A stretch of 64,000 nt of DNA from Ricordea florida (Eukaryota > Cnidaria > Anthozoa > Corallimorpharia > Ricordeidae), in NCBI GenBank assembly GCA_949710005.1, contig OX453274.1, forward strand, positions 16,734,620-16,798,619. Reading direction: 5' to 3'. Numbering within the stretch: the stretch's first letter is position 1; every line of letters begins with the position of its first letter. A program made the translations under genes and the position numbers. The notes beneath the pieces are model-generated. The model was not told where the DNA came from. It made no database searches and saw nothing but the letters and a program-made list of their open reading frames with translations. Below are positions 52,440 through 63,160 of this stretch, in pieces.

Positions 52440-53205
52440 CTGAAACTGCAACCTCAGTAGGAGAGGACGTTATTTCTCCACCAAAACAAGAACCAGTCAC
52501 ATTACATAAAATTTATGACAGAGCAGAAAGAGTCAAGAAAAACCGTTTTGTGAATGAAAATGACAGGGATAGAATAATGCAGGAAACAAAGCAATGCGTC
52601 AATCTCTGGAATTGGTTAAATACAGGAAGATTCGCATAACTGCTTCTAAATGCAAAACTACTAACAACTAGCCCCACAAAAGCCATGATTGAAATTCTCC
52701 ACTTGAAAGTAAACTCTCAAAGTCAATATAAGAGTTAAGGATTTGTGGATGAACATAAAATTTTGAGACTGTACTGTATGAAGAGAAGCTAGGATTCAAA
52801 GTGCAGCAAACATGGTTCATCATTTCACTAACCCATCAATTTCGGGGCGCATCACCTGAGGGAGAAGTCCTTGGGAAGTGCCTTATGGATACAAAGAGGA
52901 TCTTTCCAGGGCCCATAACCCTATAGGAAGCAGTGGTCAGCCGACGGATTTGTAAGAAGACTGGAAGTGGACTTTTTGTGAATAGAAATCACAAGTATTA
53001 TTTCCAGGTTCAGCAACAGGTTACCTCTATGAAGATATGTCTAACCTTAATGATATCATTATGTTAGGAATTAAGAGAAGTGACAAGTTTATCAAGACCG
53101 TTATCCCACAACTGCAGGACTTTAATGACAAGTACGTTGCTCCAGAACCTGCTTACTCACGAGTTGCCCTTGGTCTTCCAGGACTTGGCAAGATTATCAG
53201 GGCAG
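52440..53205 (+). pseudogene. YqaJ-type exonuclease remnant of a PIF/Harbinger-like (ISL2EU) transposon
   Basis: Blocks in changing frames: HKIYDRAERVKKNRFVNEN, then YRKIRITASKCK, later RNHKYYFQVQQQVTSM. The RITASK and NHKYYFQVQ motifs, in this order and spacing, are those of YqaJ-like viral recombinases/exonucleases that ISL2EU-type elements carry beside their transposase. Several stops and frame changes. It ends head to tail with the minus-strand transposase remnant, so the genes are convergent, as in such elements. Confidence 0.6.
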
Positions 53206-53800
53206 ACTAGTTGAGATAAAAGCAATCTTCATTATTGAAATATCTTCATATATTAAAAGGAGTGATGGCAACGTCCCCAGTTTTATGAAAGACGAAACCC
53301 CATTTTTGGTTATCACAGCGTGTTCAAAATACAAAGATTGATAGTTCTTAATACGTTCTATAGCAGGCTCTACATGTATTATAAGAGATGCAATCCTTCG
53401 AGTTGCTAATATTTCCTGTTCAGAAAATTGTCCTGTTTTATTCAATAAAGGGGTAGCATTCACCTTAACTCCTTTGGATGCCAGAATCTCTTGAATATTG
53501 AATCCCCTGTCAGCCATAACTTCGTCTCCCGCCTGCAGTTTTTCCATAAATCCTGATTGAATGGTAATTTGTTTTTCGGATATTCATACAGATGAATAAC
53601 AAAACAAGCACTGTTGCTTGGTTTAATACCAACCATAGCCCTGAGGGTATTACAGTTTTTGTAATTTGAGAATGTAAGTTGCTATGCTTCTAGAATACTT
53701 GGCTTTTCAATATAAATCTCTGTTGCATCAATTATTACAGTTGTGCTAGGCTAGGAATGTAATATCCGAGGTTAAAAATTTGATAACAGCATATTGAAGT
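53197..53800 (-). pseudogene. DDE transposase remnant (ISL2EU/Harbinger-like)
   Basis: An open frame at 53,547-53,197 with GDEVMADRGFNIQEIL (a catalytic Asp) and RRIASLIIHVEPAIERIKNYQ (region of the catalytic Glu). Upstream on the minus strand (53,800-53,550), further homology reads TVIIDATEIYIEKPS, SNYKN and MVGIKPS with stops. These are DDE_Tnp_4-type motifs. The start and full N-terminal part are missing. Not functional. Confidence 0.65.
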
Positions 53801-54129
53801 TGTTATTACAGGGGCACCCATCGGAGGTGTTCCGCAAAAAAGGTGTTCCGCAGTACACATTCAGCTGGCTGGGAAATTTTTAATTGCTAGTGGCTTCTGC
53901 TGGGAATTACTGACTTTTTCAAGCATTTCAAGCCGAGCTGGCTGGGAAATACTTACTTTTTTTCTAGCATTTCCAGCCGAACAGAAGGAGCTGGCTAAAG
54001 GAACACTGGAGACTGATGACGAGTGAAAATGAACCCCTCCACCACTCCCTCGGTAGTGACAAACTAATGACCGCTGGCTAAAGCTATCGCGTTTGCGGAA
54101 AAAAAACGGTTTTGGTCGCTTCTGTCTGA

Positions 54130-57100
54130 ATGAATGTGCGCGCCAACATGGCTGCCGGGTTTTTTAAGCTCTTGTTAGTTTATTTAATTTTGGCTTTTCT
54201 AACCGATAAGTTTCGTCTCTATGCTACTGGAAAGACCTCTAAGGTCAACACCTTTATAACTGGCTCTGGATTTCATCTGGATGACTCTGAATTATTCCAC
54301 AAATTCGATGAGCTTTGTTTCAAGGTTGTTAAATTTAAATTGATCAAGTTTACTTCTCGAACAAGAATACGCCGCGAAAGTTCAGTTTGGATGAAACATG
54401 GAATTTTACTTCTACAAACTCCTGATTTGGACTTTGCACAGGATTTAACTATCTGTGTTGACGTTGAAAGCAATCCAGGAGATGATACCGAATTAGCACA
54501 TGATTCAAGTTCTTCCTCGACTTGTACATCAACGGCGTTGTCTCGCACTGTTTACGGTCGGTCAGAATTACGATCACTAAGGAAATTTGCAAGCTCGTAT
54601 ATTGCACCCACTGTGTTTGATCGCCTTAAGAGCCTTTACATCTTAAGAAAACGTGGTAGTCGTGGAGGTTGTCGTCGCTTAGGATGGCATTTTCAATCTA
54701 TACGGTCGGTAGGAAACTTTGGTGGTCAACGAGAATCAATTACTCATTCAAGTCGTCGCCATGTTAATCCTGCTAATTTGATTCAACTTAACACCTCTCC
54801 TGGAAGCTCTCTCAATGCACATCAACACCTTAAAGTTTGTGTATGGAATGCTCAATCAGTAAGGAATAAAACGAGTTTTGTGGACTACATATATGACAAT
54901 GATTTTGACATCTTGGCGATTACTGAGACGTGGTTCTCGGATAAAGATGCCACGGTGAAGGCTGAATGTACTCCCGACGGTTATATATTGTATGACGTAT
55001 GTAGATCTGGCCGTAATGGCGGAGGTACAGCTTTGATCACTCGCTCAAATATCATTGTTAAGCAGGTTGATGCTTCTATGTGGTGCTCTTTTGAACTTTC
55101 TGAATGGATTTTAATCAGTGGATCCTCTCGCATACGACTTGCCATCGTCTATAGACCTCCTTACTCAACAAAGCATCCCGTAACAATTTCTTCCTTTATT
55201 TCCGAATTCTCCCAGTACCTTGAATCGTTTGTCTTATGCACGGAGCCCATTTTGTTATGCGGTGACTTTAACATTCAAGTTGACGTCCAGGATAATCCCA
55301 ATGTAGAATCATTTTTGGATCTAATTGATTCTTTGGGACTTGTTCAACATGTGCACTTTGAAACTCATGTTCAAGGTCATACATTGGATCTAGTTATAAC
55401 CAGAAAAATGGACAGTATCATTCAAGACACACCGATCTCAGGCTCTTTTTTGTCTGACCACGCGACAGTATTGTTTAACTTAAAAGGTTCTAGGTCAGAG
55501 TCCTCTGCTAAAGAAGTGTGGTTTCGGAAAATTAAATCGATAAATCTTCCCAAGTTTAAGAATGATATCCGTACTTCAGAATTGCTACTTAACACTCCCA
55601 ATCACCTTGTTGATCTCGTTAACTGTTTTAATACTACTTTAAAGTCCATCACCGACAAGCACGCTCCTTGGCGGAAGAGATCCATGACTCAAAGAGTTCA
55701 AGCTCCATGGTTGTCTGATGAGATCAGATCTGCGAAACGTCGCCGAAGGATTGCTGAGCGTAACTGGAGGTCTACAAAGTCTGAATCTGACTGGAGAACA
55801 TTCAAACTTCTTCGGAACAAAGTTGTCTTTCTTATGAATAACTCTCGTCGTGAATTTTACACAGATTTTGTCAGCAACATTTCTGGAGATCAACGCAAGC
55901 TTTTTACTGCTACAAAGAAACTGTTCAATCAGACAGCAGATACGCCTTTTCCACCTCACGGCGATAAGTTAGCCTTGGCTAATGACATGGGGTCGTTCTT
56001 TATTAAGAAAATATCGAATCTTCGTGCTAGCCTTGATGCAACTGAGAATTTGTACAGCACTGTGAACCGCCATTCTTCTCATTGTTCTTCGTCCTTTACT
56101 GCTTTTCGCCGTATAGACATGGACTCTTTAAGAAAACTTGTGCTCAAAGCGCCGACAAAATCTTGTTTACTTGATCCTGCTCCCACTAATATCTTGAAAG
56201 ATTGCCTTGATGAGTTACTTCCCGTGTTATCTACTATGATAAACTTGTCGCTTGAATCAGGATTTTTCCCTGACACTTGGAAAGAGTCGATTGTTACACC
56301 ACTGCTAAAAAAACAAGGTCTTGACTTGGTTTTTAAAAACTTTCGACCGATCAGCAATCTTTCCTTTGTTTCAAAATTGGCCGAAAGAGTGGCAGCTGAT
56401 CAGATTCAGTCTTACTTAAATGAGCATGATCTTTTTCCTTCATTGCAATCAGCCTATCGACGGTACCATAGCACAGAAACTGCCCTGCTTAAAGTCAAGA
56501 ATGACATTCTGATGAACATGGAAAATCAGAAGGTCACGTTGTTAGTGCTTCTTGATTTAAGCGCCGCGTTTGATACCGTGGACCATCGGATTCTCTTAGA
56601 TCGCCTCCAGTTTGATTTTGGAATTTCAGGCTCTGCACTTAATTGGATTGAATCGTACCTTTCTAACAGAACCCAGCGTATCTATATAGACGGAGTTCTA
56701 TCGAGTAATTTTAATCTTAAATTTGGAGTTCCACAAGGCAGCTGTCTCGGGCCATTATTGTTCTCCCTCTATGCTAGCAAACTTTTTAAGATCGTCGAGT
56801 CACATCTTCCTAATTCCCATTGTTATGCAGATGACACGCAACTGTACATCGCGTTTAGATCGGGAAATGATCTGGAGGAGACCGCTGCTATAACTGCCAT
56901 GGAATCATGTATTGCTGATATCAGTCAATGGATGCATTCAGATAAGTTAAAACTGAATTCCGATAAGACAGAATGTCTTCTGATTGGAACACGACAACAA
57001 CTTCAGAAAGTCAGTAACATTAGTACCTTATCGGTTGGGGACTCCCAAATTGCTCCATCTTGTGAAGTTCGAAACCTAGGAACCTGGTTTGATTCTAAAA

Positions 57101-57687
57101 TGAATATGCTAAGTCATATCAACAAAACTTGCTCATCCGCTTTCTATTATCTTTATAACATGCGCAGAATTAGGAAATATTTAAGTCGTTCAGTCACCGA
57201 ATCATTAGTTCATGCTTTTATCACCAGTAGAATAGATTATTGTAACAGTCTACTATATGGCCTTCCGAATTCACATATCATGAAACTCCAACGGATACAG
57301 AATGCCGCGGCTCGATTGGTCACCGGAACACCTAGATTCTGCCATGTTACACCATTGCTTTTCCACCTTCATTGGCTTCCAATAGGTTACCGTATAAAGT
57401 TTAAGATTCTACTCTTGACATTTAAGTGCTTATATGGTCTAGCTCCTAATTATCTAATTGATTTCATTACTATCAAAAAGCAATCCAGGTACTCTCTAAG
57501 GTCAAATGAGTCTATATTCCTCGAGTTGCCAGGCATTAAGACCCATCCAACTCTTGGCGATCGTGCATTCCAGTCAGCTGCACCTTATCTCTGGAATGCA
57601 TTACCTTCGGCAATTCGCAACATGAAGACATTGGATACTTTTAAGACTGCTGTTAAAACTCATTTTTTTAATTTAGCTTTTAAATAG
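54130..57687 (+). CDS. Non-LTR retrotransposon ORF, CR1/jockey-type (1185 aa)
   Basis: The N-terminal part has a hydrophobic segment and DVESNPGD at residues 111-118 (54,460-54,483), similar to a 2A-type sequence except for the last residue. An endonuclease/exonuclease/phosphatase domain follows at about 236-455 (KVCVWNAQSVRNK, ITETWFS, LCGDFNIQ, SDHATV). The reverse transcriptase spans about 720-1000 (NFRPISNLSFVSKL, LVLLDLSAAFDTVDH, GVPQGSCLGPLLFS, CYADDTQLY with catalytic ADD). The C-terminal end matches other CR1-like proteins. The frame is intact, so the copy could be recent. It lies in the intron on the plus strand. Confidence 0.9.
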   Translation: MNVRANMAAGFFKLLLVYLILAFLTDKFRLYATGKTSKVNTFITGSGFHLDDSELFHKFDELCFKVVKFKLIKFTSRTRIRRESSVWMKHGILLLQTPDLDFAQDLTICVDVESNPGDDTELAHDSSSSSTCTSTALSRTVYGRSELRSLRKFASSYIAPTVFDRLKSLYILRKRGSRGGCRRLGWHFQSIRSVGNFGGQRESITHSSRRHVNPANLIQLNTSPGSSLNAHQHLKVCVWNAQSVRNKTSFVDYIYDNDFDILAITETWFSDKDATVKAECTPDGYILYDVCRSGRNGGGTALITRSNIIVKQVDASMWCSFELSEWILISGSSRIRLAIVYRPPYSTKHPVTISSFISEFSQYLESFVLCTEPILLCGDFNIQVDVQDNPNVESFLDLIDSLGLVQHVHFETHVQGHTLDLVITRKMDSIIQDTPISGSFLSDHATVLFNLKGSRSESSAKEVWFRKIKSINLPKFKNDIRTSELLLNTPNHLVDLVNCFNTTLKSITDKHAPWRKRSMTQRVQAPWLSDEIRSAKRRRRIAERNWRSTKSESDWRTFKLLRNKVVFLMNNSRREFYTDFVSNISGDQRKLFTATKKLFNQTADTPFPPHGDKLALANDMGSFFIKKISNLRASLDATENLYSTVNRHSSHCSSSFTAFRRIDMDSLRKLVLKAPTKSCLLDPAPTNILKDCLDELLPVLSTMINLSLESGFFPDTWKESIVTPLLKKQGLDLVFKNFRPISNLSFVSKLAERVAADQIQSYLNEHDLFPSLQSAYRRYHSTETALLKVKNDILMNMENQKVTLLVLLDLSAAFDTVDHRILLDRLQFDFGISGSALNWIESYLSNRTQRIYIDGVLSSNFNLKFGVPQGSCLGPLLFSLYASKLFKIVESHLPNSHCYADDTQLYIAFRSGNDLEETAAITAMESCIADISQWMHSDKLKLNSDKTECLLIGTRQQLQKVSNISTLSVGDSQIAPSCEVRNLGTWFDSKMNMLSHINKTCSSAFYYLYNMRRIRKYLSRSVTESLVHAFITSRIDYCNSLLYGLPNSHIMKLQRIQNAAARLVTGTPRFCHVTPLLFHLHWLPIGYRIKFKILLLTFKCLYGLAPNYLIDFITIKKQSRYSLRSNESIFLELPGIKTHPTLGDRAFQSAAPYLWNALPSAIRNMKTLDTFKTAVKTHFFNLAFK

Positions 57688-57868
57688 ATTTAATTGTTGG
57701 CTTTTACAATAGGTTTTTTAATACTTTTTATTGTAGGTTTTAATAGTTTCTTATGCTTTAGTCACCTTTAGCATAAATTTAATATAACGATATTGTAAAG
57801 CGCAACCGAATATATTCATATAGAGGTTTGCGCTATATAAATGTAAATTATTATTATTATTATTATTC
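57688..57868 (+). other. LINE 3' UTR with (ATT)n tail
   Basis: Ends with gtttgcgctatataaatgta followed by (ATT)n at about 57,848-57,866. A GCGC-bracketed hairpin near 57,799-57,834 may be the part recognised by the reverse transcriptase. Confidence 0.7.
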
Positions 57869-58894
57869 TGTCTTCATACACGCGGGATTATACAAGATCC
57901 AACGACATTTTGAGGGAATATATTTTGCATCTTCCTCATTTACATGTAAGATTAATTTTCCATTGTTTTTTTGTCTGTATGCTGAAGTTCTTGTGATGTT
58001 CGTCTACAGTTGAGACGAATTGAATGAGCTAACAACAGTATTTTCATTCACAGATTCTGCAGATTTGGGGTGCCAGTTCGGCTTCCCGCTCTCAGTTCTA
58101 GAGTCGACAGCGTGATTCTTCAAACAGAAGGCAAGTTTTTATCCTCTACTTTTACGGTAAAAATTGTATTATTTCAGTTAATTTCTTTCGACAACTCCAG
58201 GCTGTAGAGGACAAGCATGTGCCAAAAAAAAAAAAAAATGTGCAACCTTCAACAAATTGTTAATTTCGTGTTTTCATTCCGAATTCAACAGTTGTTCAAC
58301 ACTGACAGATGTCTGAATTTGGTGGAAGTGGTGGTATATGCCTTAAAGTTGTAGTCAACTGCGCAAGCTTGGAAACAATTTTGTTATATTACCAGGCTAA
58401 TTGTCAGTTGAGGGGCAATTTTGGCAGGGCACGAAGTTTGTCTGGCCAGACATTATTTTATAGTTGTGTTGTCTTATGGTTTTACGGCTATGCCAGTCCA
58501 CTACAGTTTTACATGTATCATCATTACTTTTAAATTATGTCTAATGATTCAGATTGGCATCATGAGCACTGTTGTAGTGTAGATTTTTATATGCCCAACT
58601 GAGTGAAATTTACTTGTGTGAGATTGCTCCTTATCAATTTATCAGGACAGACCAACATGGACTAAGTAAAGTCCTCTGATTGAAATGCAACTAATCATCA
58701 GCTGTTTTGTGTGGGCTTGGGTACTCAATATGTGCAAATAAATATTTTCTCTGTTTATTAGTGTTTTTGTGTATTGTGTATGTTAGTAATTGTTATTATG
58801 ACCAACATTGTACATTTTTTTACTTGGCAGATCTTTTACTACTCCTTTTTAATATCACCAATTTATCATATCATCCTCTTATTATAACAAACAA
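57869..58894. other. No gene recognised
   Basis: Interior of the terminal-inverted-repeat element. No coding exon or further repeat recognised. Confidence 0.5.
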
Positions 58895-61588
58895 GGTTGA
58901 GTTAGGCTTGTGACGATGAGCATTCATTGCTTGTTCATTCTTGTGACCCTCTCTCTTCCATCGGAATGAGTTAGGCTTGTGACGATGAGCATTCACTGTT
59001 CGTTCATTCTTGTGACCCTCTCTCTTCCATCAGATTGAGTTAGGCTTGTGACGATGAGCACTCATTGCTTATTCATTCTTGTGACCCTCTCTCTTCCATC
59101 AGGTTGAGTTAGGCTTGTGACGATGAGCACTCATTGCTTGTTCATTCTTGTGACCCTCTCTCTTCCATCAGGTTGAGTTAGGCTTGTGACGATGAGCATT
59201 CATTGCTTGTTCATTCTTGTGACCCTCTCTCTTCCATCAGGTTGAGTTAGGCTTGTGACGATGAGCATTCATTGCTTGTTCATTCTTGTGACCCTCTCTC
59301 TTCCATCAGGTTGAGTTAGGCTTGTGACGATGGGCATTCATTGCTTGTTCATTCTTGTGACCCTCTCTCTTCCATCAGGTTGAGTTAGGCTTGTGACGAT
59401 GAGCATTCAATGCTTGTTCATTCTTGTGACCCTCTCTCTTCCATCAGGTTGAGTTAGGCTTGTGACGATGAGCATTCATTGCTTGTTCATTCTTGTGACC
59501 CTCTCTCTTCCATCGGAATGAGTTAGGCTTGTGACGATGAGCATTCACTGATCGTTCATTCTTGTGACCCTCTCTCTTCCACCAGGTTGAGTTAGGCTTG
59601 TGACGATGAGCACTCATTGCTTGTTCATTCTTGTGACCCTCTCTCTTCCATCAGGTTGAGTTAGGCTTGTGACGATGAGCATTCATTTCTTGTTCATTCT
59701 TGTGACCCTCTCTCTTCCATCAGGTTGAATTAGGCTTGTGACGATGAGCACTCATTGCTTGTTCATTCTTGTGACCCTCTCTCTTCCATCATGTTGAGTT
59801 AGGCTTGTGACGATGAGCATTCATTGCTTGTTCATTCTTGTGACCCTCTCTCTTCCATCAGGTTGAGTTAGGCTTGTGACGATGAGCATTCATTGCTTGT
59901 TCATTCTTGTGACCCTCTCTTTTCTATCGGAATGAGTTAGGCTTGTGACGATGAGCATTCACTGTTCGTTCATTCTTGTGACCCTCTCTCTTCCACCAGG
60001 TTGAGTTAGGCTTGTGACGATGAGCATTCATTGCTTGTTCATTCTTGTGACCCTCTCTCTTCCATCGGAATGAGTTAGGCTTGTGACGATGAGCATTCAC
60101 TGTTCGTTCATTCTTGTGACCCTCTCTCTTCCACCAGGTTGAGTTAGGCTTGTGACGATGAGCATTCATTGCTTGTTCATTCTTGTGACCCTCTCTCTTC
60201 CATCGGAATGAGTTAGGCTTGTGACGATGAGCATTCACTGTTCGTTCATTCTTGTGACCCTCTCTCTTCCATCGGAATGAGTTAGGCTTGTGACGATGAG
60301 CATTCACTGTTCGTTCATTCTTGTGACCCTCTCTCTTCCACCAGGTTGAGTTAGGCTTGTGACGATGAGCATTCATTGCTTGTTCATTCTTGTGACCCTC
60401 TCTCTTCCATCGGAATGAGTTAGGCTTGTGACGATGAGCATTCACTGTTCGTTCATTCTTGTGACCCTCTCTCTTCCACCAGGTTGAGTTAGGCTTGTGA
60501 CGATGAGCACTCATTGCTTGTTCATTCTTGTGACCCTCTCTCTTCCATCAGGTTGAGTTAGGCTTGTGACGATGAGCATTCATTGCTTGTTCATTCTTGT
60601 GACCCTATCTCTTCCATCAGGTTGAGTTAGGCTTGTGACGATGAGCACTCATTGCTTGTTCATTCTTGTGACCCTCTCTCTTCCATCATGTTGAGTTAGG
60701 CTTGTGACGATGAGCATTCATTGCTTGTTCATTCTTGTGACCCTCTCTCTTCCATCAGGTTGAGTTAGGCTTGTGACGATGAGCATTCATTGCTTGTTCA
60801 TTCTTGTGACCCTCTCTCTTCCATCAGGTTGAGTTAGGCTTGTGACGATGAGCATTCAGTGCTTGTTCATTCTTGTGACCCTCTCTCTTCCATCGGAATG
60901 AGTTAGGCTTGTGACGATGAGCATTCACTGTTCGTTCATTCTTGTGACCCTCTCTCTTCCACCAGGTTGAGTTAGGCTTGTGACGATGAGCATTCATTGC
61001 TTGTTCATTCTTGTGACCCTCTCTCTTCCATCGGAATGAGTTAGGCTTGTGACGATGAGAATTCACTGTTCGTTTATTCTTGTGACCCTCTCTCTTCCAC
61101 CAGGTTGAGTTAGGCTTGTGACGATGAGCATTCATTGCTTGTTCATTCTTGTGACCCTCTCTCTTCCATCGGAATGAGTTAGGCTTGTGACGATGAGCAT
61201 TCACTGTTCGTTCATTCTTGTGACCCTCTCTCTTCCACCAGGTTGAGTTAGGCTTGTGACGATGAGCACTCGTTGCTTGTTCATTCTTGTGACCCTCTCT
61301 TTTCCATCAGGTTCAGTTAGGCTTGTGACGATGAGCATTCATTGCTTGTTCATTCTTGTGACCCTCTCTCTTCCATCAGGTTGAGTTAGGCTTGTGACTA
61401 TGAGCATTCATTGCTTGTTCATTCTTGTGACCCTCTCTCTTCCATCAGGTTGAGTTAGGCTTGTGACGATGAGCATTCATTGCTTGTTCATTCTTGTGAC
61501 CCTCTCTCTTCCATCGGAATGAGTTAGGCTTGTGACGATGAGCATTCACTGTTTGTTCATTCTTGTGACCCTCTCTCTTCTATCAGGT
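58895..61588. repeat. 69-bp minisatellite, about 39 copies
   Basis: Each unit contains gagttaggcttgtgacgatg and cattcttgtgaccctctctc. Spacing between successive gagttagg starts is 69 bp. Three variants differ at ccatcagg, ccaccagg and ccatcgga. The last two alternate over about 59,920-60,520 and 60,890-61,240, giving a 138-bp higher-order unit. As 69 is a multiple of 3, long minus-strand frames arise (196 codons at 60,514-59,924 and 126 at 61,204-60,824, 23-residue period NAHRHKPNS...). They are probably by-products of the period. The ccatcagg variant introduces TGA in that frame. Confidence 0.9.
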
Positions 61589-62380
61589 GAAGGTATTTTT
61601 TTTTCTATGCGCCAACTCTTAAATTTGCACTCACTGTATGTTAATGTTTGCATATTTAAGTCATTGAGATGAAGATGTTCAACAATTTGTTCAGCCATGG
61701 TAACAATTTCATTTTGTAATAAATTACTGACAATGAGAAGTCTATTTAGTTGCGGCATTTAGCAGTCAGACATTTCTGGCTTAGTACCTGAAGCCCAGCT
61801 TGGTCACATTTGGCACCATGATAAGAAATGGATGTTACTACCTCAGCAGCTTTTTTTGACAAAGAAGTTTATACAAGTTCATGGCAAGGACTCAGTCAAA
61901 CATTGAAATGGTTTGCAAAATTGACAGTGTGACTGGAAAAGTCAAGTCAATGTAACAACCAACCATGAAATCTGTGAGAAACGAGCATACTCCCAAGGAT
62001 AAAATCTTAGAACATTTTTGGAGATGGAAGAGTAAAGTAAAACTGAATTGTATGTAATCTTTATGTAATCTTATGTAATGTTCATGCCAGCTACGAGACA
62101 TTGTACCTCTTTTTTGCACACTTACTGTTCACTGTATGTCAGAATTACAAGAATCAGTTAATAAATGTTTGAGAGTGAAAGGTAATTGTCTAATTGTTTA
62201 ACTCATTAAATAATTTATTGTCCATTAGCCTTTTTGCATAACAGCCAAGCAATCATGATTCCCACCATTTGTTTGGAGAAGTTTTAAAATATTAGCATTA
62301 GAATTATTAAGGCATTTTCTCATACGCGGAAGTAAAATAACGGCAAAACTAAAGGAATACAGGACAAGCATGCGTTTTTC
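61589..62380. other. No gene recognised
   Basis: AT-rich sequence between the minisatellite and the right end of the inverted-repeat element. Confidence 0.5.
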
Positions 62381-62866
62381 ACTGATTAATGTCTTTTTCA
62401 AATGCTGGCTGGGAAAAAAATCAGCAGACAGTCAGCTGGCTGGGAATTTCCCTGGCAATGTAGCTGGGAAGTGGAACTTTTCTTACCATCCTGCTGGGAG
62501 TGCGGAACAGATATTTTTTTCCCAGCAACAGGAAAAAAATACTAAAAATGCCTTTAAAGTGTTTACTTATCATTGTGATGGGTTGAATATTGCATTTTGG
62601 GAAAATGTTTCGTTGGGTGCCCCTGTTATTATCAAAGCTAGTTGGGCTCCCTGTCGATCTTACCAATGTGGAAGTATGCCGTGTAAAAGTTCATCATTTG
62701 TAAGAATCATAACAATGTGAAGATCTTAACCACCCTCATATGACATTGATTTAGTTTCGAAATCTTAAGACATGGTAAACATATCAGGTAGTTTTGATTA
62801 ATATCAACGTATTTGCTGGCTGTTTATTTGACAAGAGATAATTTCAAGAATGTAATTTCTCTGCAG

Positions 62867-63160
62867 AGAAACCAGGTGCACCTGTGATTACGACATCAGA
62901 TGCAGACATTCAAGCCACATCACTTACAGTGAAATGGAGTGAACCAACAGATGATGGAGGAAGTCCTATCACAGCATACAGAGTTGTGATAATGAGGACT
63001 GGGAATACGATAATGAATGAGAATATTACTGACCCCAACAGACGACTTCTGTCAGTTGGAGACCTAAAAAGACACGCTAACTACACTGTGAAATTGTTTG
63101 CCAGAAATTTTTTGATTGAAGGTCCTCCTTCAGTAACAACATTGAAAACAAAGTTTGAAG
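62867..63160 (+). CDS. Fibronectin type III exon of the same gene
   Basis: Exon of 294 bases with acceptor tttctctgcag and donor GTGGTG (weaker), phase 1 at both ends. It encodes one FN3 domain: PGAPVITTSDADIQATSLTV, Trp in VKWSEP, DDGGSPITAYRVVI, and NYTVKLFARN with the conserved Tyr. The order Ig-Ig-FN3 on one strand with matching phases suggests one cell-surface adhesion or receptor gene (NCAM/RPTP-like). Neither end is in the window. Confidence 0.85.

Larger units (their letters stand above)
53803..62631. mobile_element. 8.8-kb terminal-inverted-repeat element, unclassified
   Basis: Inverted termini caggggcaccca (53,809) and its inverse tgggtgcccctg (ending 62,625) are flanked by ttatta on both sides (53,803-53,808 and 62,626-62,631). 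Both ends carry several gctgggaa boxes (53,860-54,000 and 62,400-62,540). No transposase is visible. The interior holds an intact LINE and a 69-bp minisatellite array. The 6-bp duplication and CAGGG start do not settle a superfamily. Confidence 0.5.

Noticed and set aside
59924-60514. 196-codon minus frame as a repeat protein gene
   Set aside because: The frame follows from the 69-bp period, has no start or end context and is broken by TGA in the commonest unit variant.
58895-61588. CRISPR-like array
   Set aside because: Units are joined without unique spacers, so this is a minisatellite in animal DNA.
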